Below are positions 33,949-45,945 of a stretch of 64,000 nt of DNA, piece by piece. Origin of the DNA: Parnassius smintheus behrii (taxonomy: Eukaryota > Arthropoda > Insecta > Lepidoptera > Papilionidae); the NCBI GenBank assembly GCA_036936625.1, contig JAUPFT010000007.1, forward strand, positions 52,598,313-52,662,312, given 5' to 3'. Made by a program: the position numbers and the translations under genes. How positions within the stretch are numbered: the stretch's first letter is position 1; every line of letters begins with the position of its first letter. The notes under the pieces were generated by a model. That model was not told where the DNA came from and did not search any database. It worked only from the letters and a program-made list of their open reading frames with translations.

Positions 33949-33976
33949 GCAAGCACAGGTGCCCACCTGTGCTTGC
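33949..33976. other. Perfect hairpin, 13-bp arms
   Basis: GCAAGCACAGGTG, two bases CC, then CACCTGTGCTTGC. The right arm is SINE D sequence, so the left arm looks like a short inverted copy of it. Confidence 0.85.
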
Positions 33977-34062
33977 ATATACACTTGGGTACTATAATCC
34001 TGATGGGTAGTCTCCGTTAAGGCTGGCCGCCATGACCGAAATACGATCTGGAGTACATTATT
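33961..34062 (+). repeat. SINE D tail fragment
   Basis: CACCTGTGCTTGCATATACA, CTTGGGTACTATAATCCTGA, then GATCTGGAGTACATTATTAT. It matches the last 110 bases of the copy at 32933-33297. Confidence 0.75.
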
Positions 34063-35270
34063 ATTATTTTATCAGCATGTCGTATTCACGAAATTTTGCA
34101 GTCCACAGCAGGATATAGGTTTTTTTTTCAAGTATGCGCCAGCTCACAAGTTACACAGAATTTTGGCTCAAACCGGACTCACATGTAGACTGGAACGACT
34201 AGATGTATAATAGACCGGAGACCGATCACATCATGGAAATCCTAAAGAATGTTAATACCGTTCCATGTCCAGAACGTGATTAGTAAAGTAACCAATTTCA
34301 TATAGACCTGACAGGAGTCGCAATTCTTAGTTATTCTAAATTTAAGTTATTCAAGTAACAGTGAGAAAAACTCTTTAAATCATTTACGATGTTTACGTGG
34401 CATTCATCAAATCAACGGAACAAAATGATAGTCAAATCATGAACAAATATGGGATAAAAATATGTTGTAGCGGCCTAAGAAAAAAGATCATCTTTCTCAT
34501 TATTGCCTTTTGACGTTATAAGCGTAATGTTAGACGTTACTTTATAATTTTGTTTTACTCTTAAAAGCATATGTGTTTAAACCATTAGGTTATTAGGTAC
34601 AACATTGATTTCCGAATATTAAAAGTAATATCTATAATTAATACTTATGTAATGTACTATATGTAATAGTTATAGTTTGCTATATCCATATTATGTAGCC
34701 TAATAATGATTACAAATGAAAAACGGTGGACAAAATAGATTGAACCGCCAAACTCACAGAATTTGGCGCATATTGAAAAACGAGAAATTTTTTTGTAAAT
34801 CGCCGGCAACATTCCCCATTACGACCAAAGTACCTTATTTCATTACGACAGCCGTTCCATTAGTAGATACGCCAAATTCTATTAAACTCTTTTTGCAAAA
34901 ACAGCGCTTCAATCCGATTCTTTTCGCTTGAAAATGAGCTTAAAACCTACCGTAACACTAAGTATTAAAGTTTAAAATTCGTTTGATATTTTGGTGCATA
35001 CGCTGGATGATTTTTGAAATTCGAGTGGGGAATGCTTCGAAAGGGTATACGATTTTAAATTTAAATTTATGTTTTGTAAGATTTGATCGCGTTTAGCGGC
35101 ATGCGCCATTTCAAATGAAGCGATATTTTTTACTAATTTATTTAAGTTAAGGGTTTAATGATTCGGTGTTATTTGATAAAATAATATTCTTGTTAAGATA
35201 AGCCTGCAATTTTTTATAAAATTTTGAAATCTTAAATACAAAAGTTTAATTTTTTTTAATGTTAAAAAAG
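34063..35270. other. Unassigned AT-rich DNA
   Basis: No family recognised. A 71-codon frame at 34716-34931 has no motif I know. Confidence 0.3.
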
Positions 35271-35554
35271 GATAGCCTCAGCTCAGATGGTTCGCGCTCG
35301 CTGTAAATTTCACAGTACGCGAGCAAACCGGGTTCTATCCCCGCCGGCACCAACGAAATTGTTAATTGCAATTTTAAGTGCTGATTTACCAATTGCTCAT
35401 TGGTGAAGGAAAAATCTTGAGGAATCCTGTATGTCTGAGAAATAAGAAAAAAAAATATTTCGAACACATGTGATGTTCGCCAACACGCATTAGAGCAGCG
35501 GCGGATATTTCCTTGCCCTAAAACTCTCTCAGTATATAGGCTGTAATTTCAACT
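35271..35554 (+). repeat. SINE B, near full length
   Basis: The tRNA-like head has CTCAGCTCAGATGG (box A region) and GGGTTCTATCCCCGCCGGCA (box B region). The body follows with GTTAATTGCAATTTTAAGTG, TGTCTGAGAAATAAGAAAAA and GCCAACACGCATTAG, and the tail with TATATAGGCTGTAATTTCAA. Confidence 0.82.
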
Positions 35555-36164
35555 TTGAAAAAGGAGAGGAATAAAACTTATTTTATCTACTCAATACACC
35601 CTGGCTATATATAATGTGCACAAAACAAAAAAATCACGTCTCAATATAAAGAAAGTGAACCATTCATCTATTTATTAAACCCCATCAACAGTCCACTGCT
35701 GAATATCTATGATTACCTAATAGAGAGAATATTTGGCACAATGAGGGTTGATAATTTTCCACTCAATAGATGTCGCTAGCTGACACTGAGGTAAAGTTTT
35801 TTGTTACTTAATATAACTTGATTGAGAAGTTAGTTTTATATTATAAAAGTTTATCAGTGTCTAAAAGATTATATCAATAGACAAAACAATGAAAAAGTGG
35901 TTCGCTGTTTAATATTTTGCACATTTTCAAATTGACTTCTCCGCTATGAAATCTGTCAAATATTACACCTCATTTAAAATGACGTCGCCCTGGTGGTAGT
36001 GGAGAGTTGACAACCGTAGTTTTTTGTTGCTATCAGGAAAATTCTACTGCCCATTTTCAGTATCTTTGTCATCTGACACTTACGACACCCATAGGATATA
36101 ATCGTTTATTTATAAGGTGTATAGTTTAAAACGTGAATTTTTTCCGGATCGGTTCGACTTAGCA
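35555..36164. other. Unassigned DNA
   Basis: A short scrap near 35688 (CAACAGTCCACTGCTGAATA) resembles LINE/SINE tails. Otherwise nothing. Confidence 0.3.
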
Positions 36165-36295
36165 ACCTTCGAGAAACGAGCTTACTCATTTTAAGAAGGC
36201 CGGCAACGTATACTTCCCTTGTCGTGGAATTGTTCATGAGCGTTGGTCCACACTTACCATCGGGTGAGCATATCGCTCGTTTCTATTAAAATATA
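36165..36295 (-). repeat. Repeat C fragment
   Basis: Minus-strand core and head: GAGCTTACTCATTTTAAGAA, GGCCGGCAACGTATACTTCC, then ACTTACCATCGGGTGAGCAT and CGCTCGTTTCTATTA. Confidence 0.65.
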
Positions 36296-37435
36296 CAGTG
36301 ATAAGTACGTCAATTTCTATTTTATTAGTATCTATCTATATTATCTAATTATTTAATACGGGTCCATCACAACTTCATTTTAATACGTTAATAATTTAAA
36401 ATAATTAAATTTCCTCATACTCAACAAAGTCAGTAAGGTACCAATATAAAATGAATGTGTTCGTACATCAATAACAAAAATATTAAAAAGAACGAGTTCG
36501 CGTATCTATCAATAAAGGGAGAAAGATGTAAAGAGAATGGGTTATTCAAACCCAATTCGGAGCAGAACTAAAAACTGTCGATGAAAGCGTTTTAAAAGTT
36601 CGACCGCAGAACTAACAGTTGTTAGCGACATATAAGTTCGTATAATAAAATCGTTTCCGCACTCCATTGCATCGTATTCGCAATTCCCCATTTCCAAATC
36701 ATTTTAAATTCGATTTCATATCGATATAAATGGATGAGATCTGAACAAATGGTCTACGTAAGCGGTTACGAAGTTGTATAGGGTCATTATTATTGTTTGT
36801 TAGTTTTTATAGCTCCATGTCATTTGTTATTAACAGAACTTATTTTGTAACAAATTTTATTTAAGAGGATTGTGAAGCTGTAAATTTTCATACAAAAAGC
36901 GATGAAGGTTTCCTCCCGATAACATAGTCTAATTTTTAGAACTTTTGGAAATGTCGTAGATATAATGAAAAACCGTCCGAAGCTCCATACGATATGTTAT
37001 TAGCATCAAAATGTCTGTATTTTTGACTTAAAAACTTCCTCGTGCGTTTTTTTTAAATTGAACTAAACTGAGTTACTAAAAAAGAAGAACGTACAGATCT
37101 AAATTAAGGTATACTGAATCTAATGAGACCAAAGTTGTCTGGTTTTGTAAAGGTTTTGGGGGTAAAAACGTTATCGCTCCAAACAATATTTTAAAAAGAA
37201 AATATAGGCAACATTTGCAACTCTCTCTATCACACAACGGCGATACGGAGTGAGCGATGTGAAACAAATAGCATTTTTTTAAAAACCTACTCGTGCTGTG
37301 TATCGGTACTTCAAAAGCCTCTTAAAAACTAGTGTAACTGCTTCATGTGATAGAAGAAACACATGAGGTTATCCTTAAGCTTAAGCCCAAGTAATGTAGA
37401 TTCATGTTGATGAAGATTCAGTTTTTTAACAGTTT
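36296..37435. other. Unassigned AT-rich DNA
   Basis: No coding feature recognised. 36480-36740 is somewhat less repetitive than its surroundings. Confidence 0.3.
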
Positions 37436-37437
37436 TT

Positions 37438-37722
37438 CAACAGGGTGACAATGACAAGCGACAACACAGTCCAACTGATTCTGTAGCCCATAGACATCTA
37501 CATTTATAACGCAAATGCGTTGTCACCTGTGAGCACTAAAATTGAAATCCTCGTTTCCAAGAAAAAGCGTCTCCGGTTCTCTACACTCACCATACACAAT
37601 ACAGTAGCATGAAGTTACTATTTTACGTTGGTATTCTGTGAGAGCATGGTCCTACCACGGTTGAGCCGACACATTCATGCTACAACTTTAATAAAGTTGC
37701 AGCGTGGCTCTACCACGTAATG
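37438..37722 (+). repeat. Repeat A
   Basis: CAGGGTGACAATGACAAGCG, GTAGCCCATAGACATCTACA, TTGTCACCTGTGAGCACTAA, TTGGTATTCTGTGAGAGCAT and GCAGCGTGGCTCTACCACGT. Confidence 0.83.
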
Positions 37723-37968
37723 ATGTTAGAAAATGTGTAGAAAATTTAATAAAGGCATTGTTTTGTTGTTGTTGTTTGTTGTTTATTGTTGGTTAGTTAA
37801 AATCGATTTCGATTTCGTTAAATTTTATTACAATTGAGTCCGCCACAATTTTTTTAAAGATTATTAATGTCTTAACTAAACAGAAGACAGTTGTTTCGAT
37901 AATACAGACATTCCAATTTTATTTATATTTGTGCAGATATATATTTGAATAAATTTTATTATTATTAA

Positions 37969-37969
<1 letters not shown>

Positions 37970-38062
<93 letters not shown>
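37970..38062. repeat. (AC)n(AT)n microsatellite
   Basis: AC units to about 37992, then AT units to about 38062: the same AC-then-AT order as at 15871. Confidence 0.97.
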
Positions 38063-38065
<3 letters not shown>

Positions 38066-39190
38066 TGTTTATCTACTATAATAGATGTAGTGATTTATAT
38101 ACTCTTTGTCACTTACCATCAAATAAATTATACATCAAAAACGATCGCCATTCTTGATATGTAGTCCTCTTTTTAGTTATTATGCGTTTACAATAAAAAT
38201 ATTTTTTACATCGATTACAAATGAAGGATGATTTTGAGAAAGCAATTAGGCTAATCGCGAAAAAACACCTCGAGCGTGTTATCTTAATCCGCGCATATAC
38301 CAACTGTCAAGTTTTAAGAGAAAAAGCAAAAAAAAGCGCTTATCACTGATCTTCCAACTCCCGAACAAAAGGGGGACGGATATTTAACATAATGAGTGAC
38401 ATCTCTCCAACGTTTAGAGGGACAAGGAAGAGTAAATGGGGCAACGCGTGAGTGGGAAAAGGACAAGCTAAGTTTAGAGAGAACAATATCACAATCTTGT
38501 TTCTAGGCCATTTCCTTTAATTAGTGGTAGAGGACAGCAGTCGATTTATTTTAGCCGTTATGTCTGAGATAGACAGTCAAACGCTGCGGTGTCGGCCATT
38601 GTGATGGTAAGGGTTGTCGCTTTGTTTATTGTCTTCGTGAAGTTAAGTAAGCCTCCTTGATTCCAGCGTTTAAGACAAAGCATCTTGAACTTTTAACATT
38701 TTATAAAGTAATATATAAATTATGTGTTTTATAAAATTAAATTATTATTTTTATAGTAATATATGTAGATGTTTTTGTATTTCACTTCCGATTGCCTAAA
38801 TTTAATTGAAATTAAAAACTTAGTTTGTATGTAAATTTGTTTTTAAAATGTTGCAATACAGTAATAATTATTTCTTTATAAAAATTATTATTTTTACAAT
38901 ATTCTTCACTTTAGCCAATTAGTAAAAATGGACATGCTTTACATGAAACTCTCCTTTCTTGCATTAATCACCACGAAAGGTGGATGGGCGCTAGGAAAAA
39001 TGCGACGACGTACATCTTCACGCATGTATGTAGTAGTAGTAGTAGTAGTATATACTTTATTGTACACCACACATATACAACGAATAAATACATTACAGAG
39101 GAAACTTAATATATACGTATGTACAATAAGGCGGTCTTATCGCTAAAGAGCGATCTCTTCCAGACAACCTTTTTTTTATGTACTGTTCAC
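38063..39190. other. Unassigned DNA
   Basis: Contains a less AT-rich part at 38395-38660 and an AGT-repeat at about 39029-39048. In the former, GTCGGCCATTGTGATGGTAA could read as ATG followed by a GTAAGG splice-donor-like sequence. No exon is demonstrated. Confidence 0.3.
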
Positions 39191-39191
39191 A

Positions 39192-39370
39192 TCGTCATCA
39201 TCATCATCATCATTACTGCGCTGAACATAGACCTCCTTCAAGGCATATCACAAAGCACAGTCTCTAGCCGGCTGCATTAGTTGACTTCCATTATCATTTA
39301 CCAGGTTGACATTCCATCTAGTGGGAGACCACCTTGCACTTCACTTATTGGTACGAGGCGAGAGTATCGT
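39192..39370 (-). repeat. LINE 3' end with (ATG)n tail
   Basis: On the minus strand GAAGTGCAAGGTGGTCTCCC, then GATGGAATGTCAACCTGGTA, TGCCTTGAAGGAGGTCTATG and TTCAGCGCAGTAATGATGAT, ending in ATG repeats at 39192-39212. This is the usual 3' end of an insect RTE-like LINE with a trinucleotide tail. Confidence 0.6.
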
Positions 39371-39539
39371 TGGTTACTCTGGTGTCCACTGCAGATATAC
39401 CCATTTCGAAATCTTTAACAGAGAAAATCCAGGCATAGCCCTTTCCATAGCTATATAGGGAAATAAATCAGGAGATGAGCAGCAGCTAACAACTTCTTCA
39501 GTCTTTTCCAATAATAACTCAAATTGAGAAACTACGTTT

Positions 39540-39850
39540 TTTACGCGGTAAAACCACGCCACACCTATTATGGTGGCAGCACGAATGGGTCGGCTCGACC
39601 GGGGAAGGACCACGCTCTCACAGAATACCAGCGTAAAATAGTAGCTTAATGCTGCTCTGTTTGGTATGGTGATTGTAGAGAACCAGAGACCCGTTTTACT
39701 GAAATCAAGGCATTCCATCTTAGTCCTCAAGGGTGACAACGCATCTGGATTTCGATTCTTAATCGAGGATAAGTGTAGATGTCTATTGGCCACAGCATTC
39801 ACTTACCATCAGGTGGACTGTGCGCTCGGTTGTCACCCTTATTCTATAAA
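39540..39850 (-). repeat. Repeat A
   Basis: TTACGCGGTAAAACCACGCC, CGAATGGGTCGGCTCGACCG, GGAAGGACCACGCTCTCACA, CTTAGTCCTCAAGGGTGACA and GTGGACTGTGCGCTCGGTTG. Confidence 0.85.
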
Positions 39851-39934
39851 GAAAAAAAGCTATATGGGAAAACACATCAGGAGATGAGCAGCAACTAACA
39901 ACTACTTCAAATTCTTCCAAATAACAATTCAAGT

Positions 39935-40050
39935 TAAGAAACTGTGTTTATCAACCTGCCTGCAAGTCAACTATGGCAGATATCCCTCCTATGAGGCAAT
40001 CTGTGGGGGAGGCCTGTGTTCAGCAGTGGACTTTTGATATGCTGTAAGGG
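39935..40050 (+). repeat. LINE 3'-end scrap
   Basis: GAGGCAATCTGTGGGGGAGG, CCTGTGTTCAGCAGTGGACT: a common LINE 3' wording in this window, without a coding part. Confidence 0.45.
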
Positions 40051-40164
40051 TGAGTTTAATTTTTTCCGGCGGGAATCTAAATTGGAATGCTCGTGCAAAA
40101 CATTGCAAAACTTACGGCGAGCGCGTCATTTTCCAAACGCCGCCAAAAAAAATGTACACACCAT

Positions 40165-40412
40165 TCTAACTTACTTTTTACCGACTTCAAAAAGGAGGTA
40201 TTCCATTCGACTGTATTTTTTATGTGTGTTACCTCATAACTTTTCTCTGGGTGAACCCATTTTAATAATACTTTTTTTATCTGAAAGCTGATACTTTTCT
40301 TGTGATCCCATATAAATTTAATTAAGATCTGACCAGAACTTTTTGAGTTATCTTTAATAATGCGTATTTCATTGACTTCGAATACATTGATCCGGTCGTA
40401 TTGAAGTCGGGT
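40165..40412 (+). repeat. Repeat G
   Basis: TTTACCGACTTCAAAAAGGA, ATTCGACTGTATTTTTTATG, TCTCTGGGTGAACCCATTTT and CTTGTGATCCCATATAAATT. It aligns with 14955-15140. Confidence 0.65.
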
Positions 40413-41285
40413 GTACAAATTTTTAAATTTTACCACTTTTACATTACATAAGACATATAAAGACTTTCACGCATATTCGTGATTATATTTTTGGGGGTTA
40501 TTGTAACTTTCCATTTTTTTGTTAATATGATGAAATACACGTATTTATAGAGTACGTGTACTCTTTTGATTTAAAAATTTGGAACTATTACAAGGACGTA
40601 ATTATAATTGAATTCTATTGTATGTGTATTTAATTTATTTTTGTTTATTGAATTACTGAATAAAACATTTATTAACGGGTAAACATCCTTAACGCCATAA
40701 TTTATTGTTTTGCACAGGATCAACCAGCCCTCGTGCCGCCTCGTGCAAATGCTTTTTGAAGCAAGCTTGTGGTTACAGATAATAAATTAATTTACACTGC
40801 ACTGAACCCTATGCGTGTTCATTTGATAACAGCTTAATACTCTGCGACATTTCTAGCAAAGATGTTAAGCCATATATGGTAATAATAATTACTTGTTGTA
40901 TAAAATTTATTTATTTATTTAATCGGAAATCCCTCGGTTAACAAAAAACAGAGTAGGTAGAAAACAATTAAACAATAGGAAACCATTTATGGGTTTTCGA
41001 AATAATATAAGAGTGTGATGACCCTGATAGTTATATTATTTTATCTTGATGATCCTGATTAGTTCTTCTTTTAATAGAATAACGTTCAAATTAACGTCAA
41101 TGGTTTTTGATACGAGGGCAAATTTTCAAGTCAATCGGCCGCCTACAGGTTGGTGAGAATTACATTTAAAGATTCCATTACATGCGGAGTGCGTGGACCA
41201 TTCTAACCTAAAAATAGGAGATATATATAGTTAAATTGGAAATTCATTCAGTGTACTCTTAGAAGCGACGGTAGGTACGGATGAG
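40413..41285. other. Unassigned AT-rich DNA
   Basis: A TTTA-repeat at about 40905-40920 may mark another LINE tail. No gene recognised. Confidence 0.3.
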
Positions 41286-41520
41286 GGAAGGTAGCAGTAG
41301 CTCAAGGATCAGTTTTGGGGCCCCTACTTTTTTTAACTAATGTTAATGATACGAATAACTTTCTTAATTACTGCACATGATATCAGTTTGCAGATGACAC
41401 ATGCTTTTTAGCATCGAATAAGGATCCAAATAAAGCTTCTGAACTTTTGCAGTCTTATGTAGATTCTTTATCAAGATGATGCCATGATGCAGGTCTAGTA
41501 CTAAATACCAAAAAAAAATT
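41286..41520 (+). pseudogene. Reverse transcriptase fragment (CR1/Jockey type)
   Basis: Plus strand reads VAQGSVLGPLLFL (motif B), then a stop near 41377 and YQFADDTCFLASNKDPNKAS (motif C FADD), then LQSYVDSLSRWCHDAGLVLN with a stop in place of one residue. About 75 residues survive. Confidence 0.75.
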
Positions 41521-41659
41521 TGATAGTTATCAAATCTCCGCACGTCAAGCGCATACATAGTATTTCCTAACATTGCGCAAAGATTTCAAAAGCGATAATT
41601 ATTATTTTAATTATTTAAATATTGTAAAATTTTCCTCATTTATACACAATTTAAATATA

Positions 41660-41950
41660 GCTTCTCAAAGAGCAAAAATGTAATGAAAAAATTACTGAAA
41701 AAAATAAACATTCCGTTTACAAAAATGGTTTTATACAAAATTGGTTTTATACTATCCGTGCTAATAAAGTCCAGGGAAAACGATTAGCTACTTATTTAGT
41801 TTCCCGATTAATAAACAACTTACTCTCTAATTTACGCTATAATACTAGTACACGAGAAAATATCACAAATCTTGACACTTAGAAATGAACTTACCAAGCA
41901 TTTAGTTATTTAATTACCTGAGCTATCAAAATTATAGATTTAGCCTGGTT
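41660..41950 (+). pseudogene. Possible continuation of the RT fragment, very degraded
   Basis: A reading of NKVQGKRLATYLVSRLINNL is open for about 35 codons, then stops multiply. It does not match the standard LINE tail closely, so the link to the RT fragment at 41286 is only by position. Confidence 0.3.
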
Positions 41951-42124
41951 TTAACCTATTTGCAATATAATGTAATATTACGTATATTATATTTTACTTT
42001 ATCGAATCTTATGGAAATATTGTTGAATACGATAGCATTATTTACAAACCTTTGTGGTTTATAGATGCTATTTTATTTGTTTTTGTATTCAACTTAAAAA
42101 ACGTAGATGGATATATTGTTGTTA

Positions 42125-42515
42125 TTTATACATACAAATAAGGTTAAAGTGTCTATCTGTAATGTCAAAATGACTGCCTTTTATCGAGCTCGAGTAACAT
42201 TCATTTTGTGAAAAAAAATCAGTCTCTTTGTCCGTGCCAATCTTCATAATGTCTGAAACGATCGCGATGAAACTTTATAAAAAGATAGAGCAATACCAGG
42301 AGCGAATTAAGCTATATTTTGTCGGAAAATTTTGATTTAAAAATTTTTGGATAAATGGTATTTATTGATTTCTCACATATTATTATAAATTGAACGCGAT
42401 AAAATCCGTAAGTGTAGTTTTAATCAATAAATGGTATATGTCTAACTTAAATTTTAACGCAACAGTAATATGTAGTTCTATCTAGGCGAAGCCGAGGTGG
42501 GCCCTAGTGATAATA
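42125..42515 (+). mobile_element. Helitron-like or similar repeat ending CCCTAGT
   Basis: It has GTGTCTATCTGTAATGTCAA, CTCTTTGTCCGTGCCAATC and GAAACGATCGCGATGAAACT, and ends AGGCGAAGCCGAGGTGGGCC followed by CTAGT. The CTAGT end fits the Helitron CTRR rule (CTAG). A PLE scrap (AACGCGATAAAATCCGTAAG) lies inside it at 42391-42427. Confidence 0.45.
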
Positions 42516-42540
42516 AAAAACAAAGAGGCTTTATTGAACT

Positions 42541-42630
42541 TAGTGTCACATAACATACAGCCATTACTACCTTAATATCACATAACATACAGCCTTTACT
42601 GCCTTAATGTCACGAAAAATACAGCCTTTA
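42541..42630 (+). repeat. 32-bp tandem repeat, about 2.8 copies
   Basis: Units start TAGTGTCACATAACATACAG at 42541, TAATATCACATAACATACAG at 42573, and TAATGTCACGAAAAATACAG at 42605 (partial). They begin about 25 bases after the CTAGT end. Confidence 0.85.
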
Positions 42631-43998
42631 AAAAAGGTGCTCCAGATCATACTAGATCTTTATTTATCCTCGAAATATATTACTTAAAGATGCACCTAAG
42701 TTCCCTCACGATGTTTTCTTCAAGCCGACCAAGTAAATCAACACTTAAATTCGCAAGTAACATTTAATATAATGTATTATTTGAATTTTAATGCGTAATG
42801 ACATGATTATGGGAAATAACCAGGTTTACTAAACAGTACTAAAGCGACTTCCAAACACACCAAAAGTTTCGTTTAAAAAATAAATAAAAGAACTCGTTGA
42901 GCACTGAAAATTTTCCTCTCTTCTTCTCTTCTACTCGACACAAAACAGCTGGCGTAGGCGTTGTAAAAGTTTTTTGACTTGGGTATAGAGAATTTGATAA
43001 AAACTTGGATTTTAGATAAACCAAAATCAAGTCTTCTTAGACAGTTTTTGATACTAAGCAGATTGTTTGTCACTGTCGTGAAAAGAGGGAAAGCCACCTA
43101 TGCTTATAATATAAAAATATATTAAATAAAAATAAATTATTCAGGAACATTAAAAAAGAAAAAAAAGAGTTTTTGAAAAATTTGTATACCCGTGGAATGT
43201 ACCACAAATTTACAGCAGATTAAAATAGTGATAGAAATAAAGAAAATAAAGGGACACAAGACAGGCCACTATTATTGTTATTTAAAAAAATGTAAGTTAA
43301 TACTTTTATGTAGGTACTACAATGTTCGAAAATCGGGTTTTTATTATATAAATTAAGTGGCAAAAATTTATGTGATTGGTGAATCTGTATAAACCTAGTT
43401 CCATCAATATGCTCTAGCATTAAGACTTGGCAACATTATTAAAATATTTCGGCTATTCGAAACGGCGAAAATCAACAAAAAATAGTTCATAAATCACAGG
43501 GGCCAGACGGACCGGCCCGCTGAATTCTGAATACGTAATGAGTGGTTCATTTGGGGGTTGCCTCTCTTTTTATTATTTCCTATGGATATTTCGAATGTAA
43601 TCTACAACGATATGGGTCGTGATTTGTTTGCTTTTCGTATGTGATTGGACATTAACACTTTTTATATATGGCTCTATTGTGGCTAACATAATTCAATGAG
43701 GAAGTTCAAAAATGTTTGTGCTCAAAGTATAACATTGATAGTGACTTCATTTATAAACTAGCTTTATGTATGTTAAGCGAGATATACACTATAACTGAAT
43801 AGGAAAGAATGTTTCTTGGGACAATGTCAAAGTAAAAATATTTTTCAAGTGAAAACTTCATTAGAAAATAAAGAATACTTCGTATTTTTATAATCATGCT
43901 TTAAATTATTGGAGCGGAGCTCCCATGGCGCAAGAAAACGATTTTTGAAATCTATCTCCTCCATAACCCGTAGGCCAATTTACATATTTTTTCGGTAA
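42631..43998. other. Unassigned AT-rich DNA
   Basis: No family recognised. The part at 43915-43995 (GGAGCGGAGCTCCCATGGCG) may be an unlisted repeat because of its sharp base-composition change before the mariner. Confidence 0.3.
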
Positions 43999-44000
43999 TA

Positions 44001-45277
44001 CCTAGGTAGATTGAAAAGTACTCGGCCTAACACAGATCCATTCAATTCTAAAAATCAAATCTACCCACATTATTTAGTTCAGTTCAGACTAGTTCATTGT
44101 GTGAAGTTCGAAACGTGTGCGATAATTAGTTGTGATTTTATAAATTTATTAACAAAGTAATCAGACATAATTTCCGCGAATGGAGCAAATCGAGCAGCGT
44201 GCCGTCATTAAGTACCTCCATAAGAAGGGGCTATCATCAAAAGCCATCCATGATGACATGGTCAGTACATTAGGCGATTGTGTTCTGTCATATTCTTCCG
44301 TCAAAAAATGGATAGCAGAATTTAAGCGTGGTAGAGAGAGTGTGAAAGATGAACCCCGCTCTGGAAGGCCTTCGACGTCAACTAATGACGAAAATATTAA
44401 AAAAGTACTTGATTTAATAATGGGAGACCGCAGATTAAAAATTAGAGAGATAGCCGAGATTATAGGCATCTCTTATGAATGAACTCAAAACATCATTGTC
44501 AACGAGTTGGGTTTCCACAAGGTGTCTGCGAGGTGGGTTCCGCGACTGCTTTCAGTTGAACAAAAAAGGACGCGATTGACTATTTCACGCGACTGTTTGG
44601 AGTTATTTGAAGATGATTTTTTGAATCGTTTTATTACTATGGACGAAACATGGGTTCATTACTGTACACCGGAAACAAAACAACAATCAAAACAGTGGAG
44701 AAGACCTGGTTCACCACTCCCTAAAAAGGCTAAGTCGATTTTGTCGGCTTGTGGCTTCAGTATTCTGGGACTCGAAAGGTGTGATTATGATTGATTATCT
44801 TGAAAGGGGTCAGACTATAAACTCTGATTACTACTGCACCTTACTACGTCGTTTACGAGAGGAAATAAAAGAAAAACGTCGAGGAATGCTCAGAAGAAAA
44901 GTCCTGTTTCATCAAGATAACGCCCGTGTTCACACGTCAGTACAGTCAATGGCTGAAATTCACAACTGTGGCTTTGAACTGTTACCGCATCCGCCCTATT
45001 CACCTGATCTGGCACCATCAGACTTCTTTCTGTTCCCTAACCTAAAAAAGCACTTGGGAGGTCAAAGATTTTCGACAAACGACGAGGTCAAAGCAGCTGT
45101 AGACGCATATTTTGACTCTAAGGAAGAATCATTTTTTTTCAACGGTCTAAATGCTTGGAAGGGGAGATGGCAAAAGTGTATTGAACTTGATGGTGATTAT
45201 GTAGAAAAATAAAAATATAACTGATTTAGTATGTGTTTATTTTCTTGGTTAGGCCGAGTACTTTTTAATCCACCCTC
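44001..45277 (+). mobile_element. mariner transposon with both ends (1277 bp)
   Basis: The inverted ends are CCTAGGTAGATTGAAAAGTA, then CTCGGCCTAAC, at 44001; and, read inward on the other strand from 45277, CGAGGGTGGATTAAAAAGTA, then CTCGGCCTAAC. Each is flanked outside by TA (43999-44000 and 45278-45279), the mariner target. Length and layout are typical of a full mariner. Confidence 0.92.
44180..45212 (+). pseudogene. mariner transposase, broken by one stop and one frameshift
   Basis: It starts MEQIEQRAVIKYLHKKGLSS, a paired helix-turn-helix DNA-binding region, with SSVKKWIAEFKRGRESVKDE and PRSGRPSTS marking its linker. A TGA at 44480-44482 lies where an Arg is likely. The catalytic part has RFITMDETWVHYCTPE (first Asp), then a frame break near 44745-44755 that has lost a few bases, VLFHQDNARVHTS (second Asp), and PYSPDLAPSDFFLFPNLKKH (third Asp); the last spacing fits DD34D. 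It ends at TAA 45210-45212. Cut-and-paste transposition at TA is the family role. The copy cannot make a working protein but its ends might still be mobilised. Confidence 0.92.
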
Positions 45278-45279
45278 GT

Positions 45280-45674
45280 ATTTGTAGCACAACGCAGACA
45301 AGGTTTGTTAACAATAAAAATTTGAATTTTAATTTTTTTCTTTTACTCTATAATCAATTCGTTAATTTACATCTGCGCAATGTCACACCATTTGATTGTA
45401 TCTTTTGTTGAAATAAGGATAGTTATGACTTTAGACTTTTATTCCGCTCCGTTTATGATGCTAGCAAAAGGTTTTACCTTTGCATCTGCATCGGCCCTAG
45501 TTAATCTCAGAACAAGAGGCAATCAAATTAGTAGCTACTGGATTATCAGAGCATTGTTTTTACGAAAGAAATTGCATACCTAAAACTTTTCCAGAATCAT
45601 CCTCATATCATGCCATCATAAGTCTGCATTTGATAAAAGAAACTGCCACAAAACACGGTCCTCAGATACCTGGG
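45280..45674. other. Unassigned DNA
   Basis: Nothing recognised. Confidence 0.3.
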
Positions 45675-45945
45675 CTTTATACGTGGTAAAGCCTCGATGC
45701 ACTTATTTTTGTTTGTAGCACGAATGGGTTGTAGACCATGCTCTTACAGAATACTAGCGTAAAATAGCAGTTCAACGCAGATGGGTTTTGTATAGCGAGT
45801 GTAAAGAACCGGAGATCCTTTTTACTGGCGACGAGGCATTCCATATTAGTTTAGGGGTGACAACGCATCCGCATTTTGATTCGCGTTCACTTTACCATCA
45901 GGTGGACTGTGTGCTCATTTGTAACTCTTATCCTGTAAAAAAATA
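45675..45945 (-). repeat. Repeat A, internally shortened
   Basis: ATACGTGGTAAAGCCTCGAT, TTGTAGACCATGCTCTTACA, GGAGATCCTTTTTACTGGCG and the head GGTGGACTGTGTGCTCATTT. Part of the middle (after ATTTTGATTCGCG) is missing. Confidence 0.75.
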
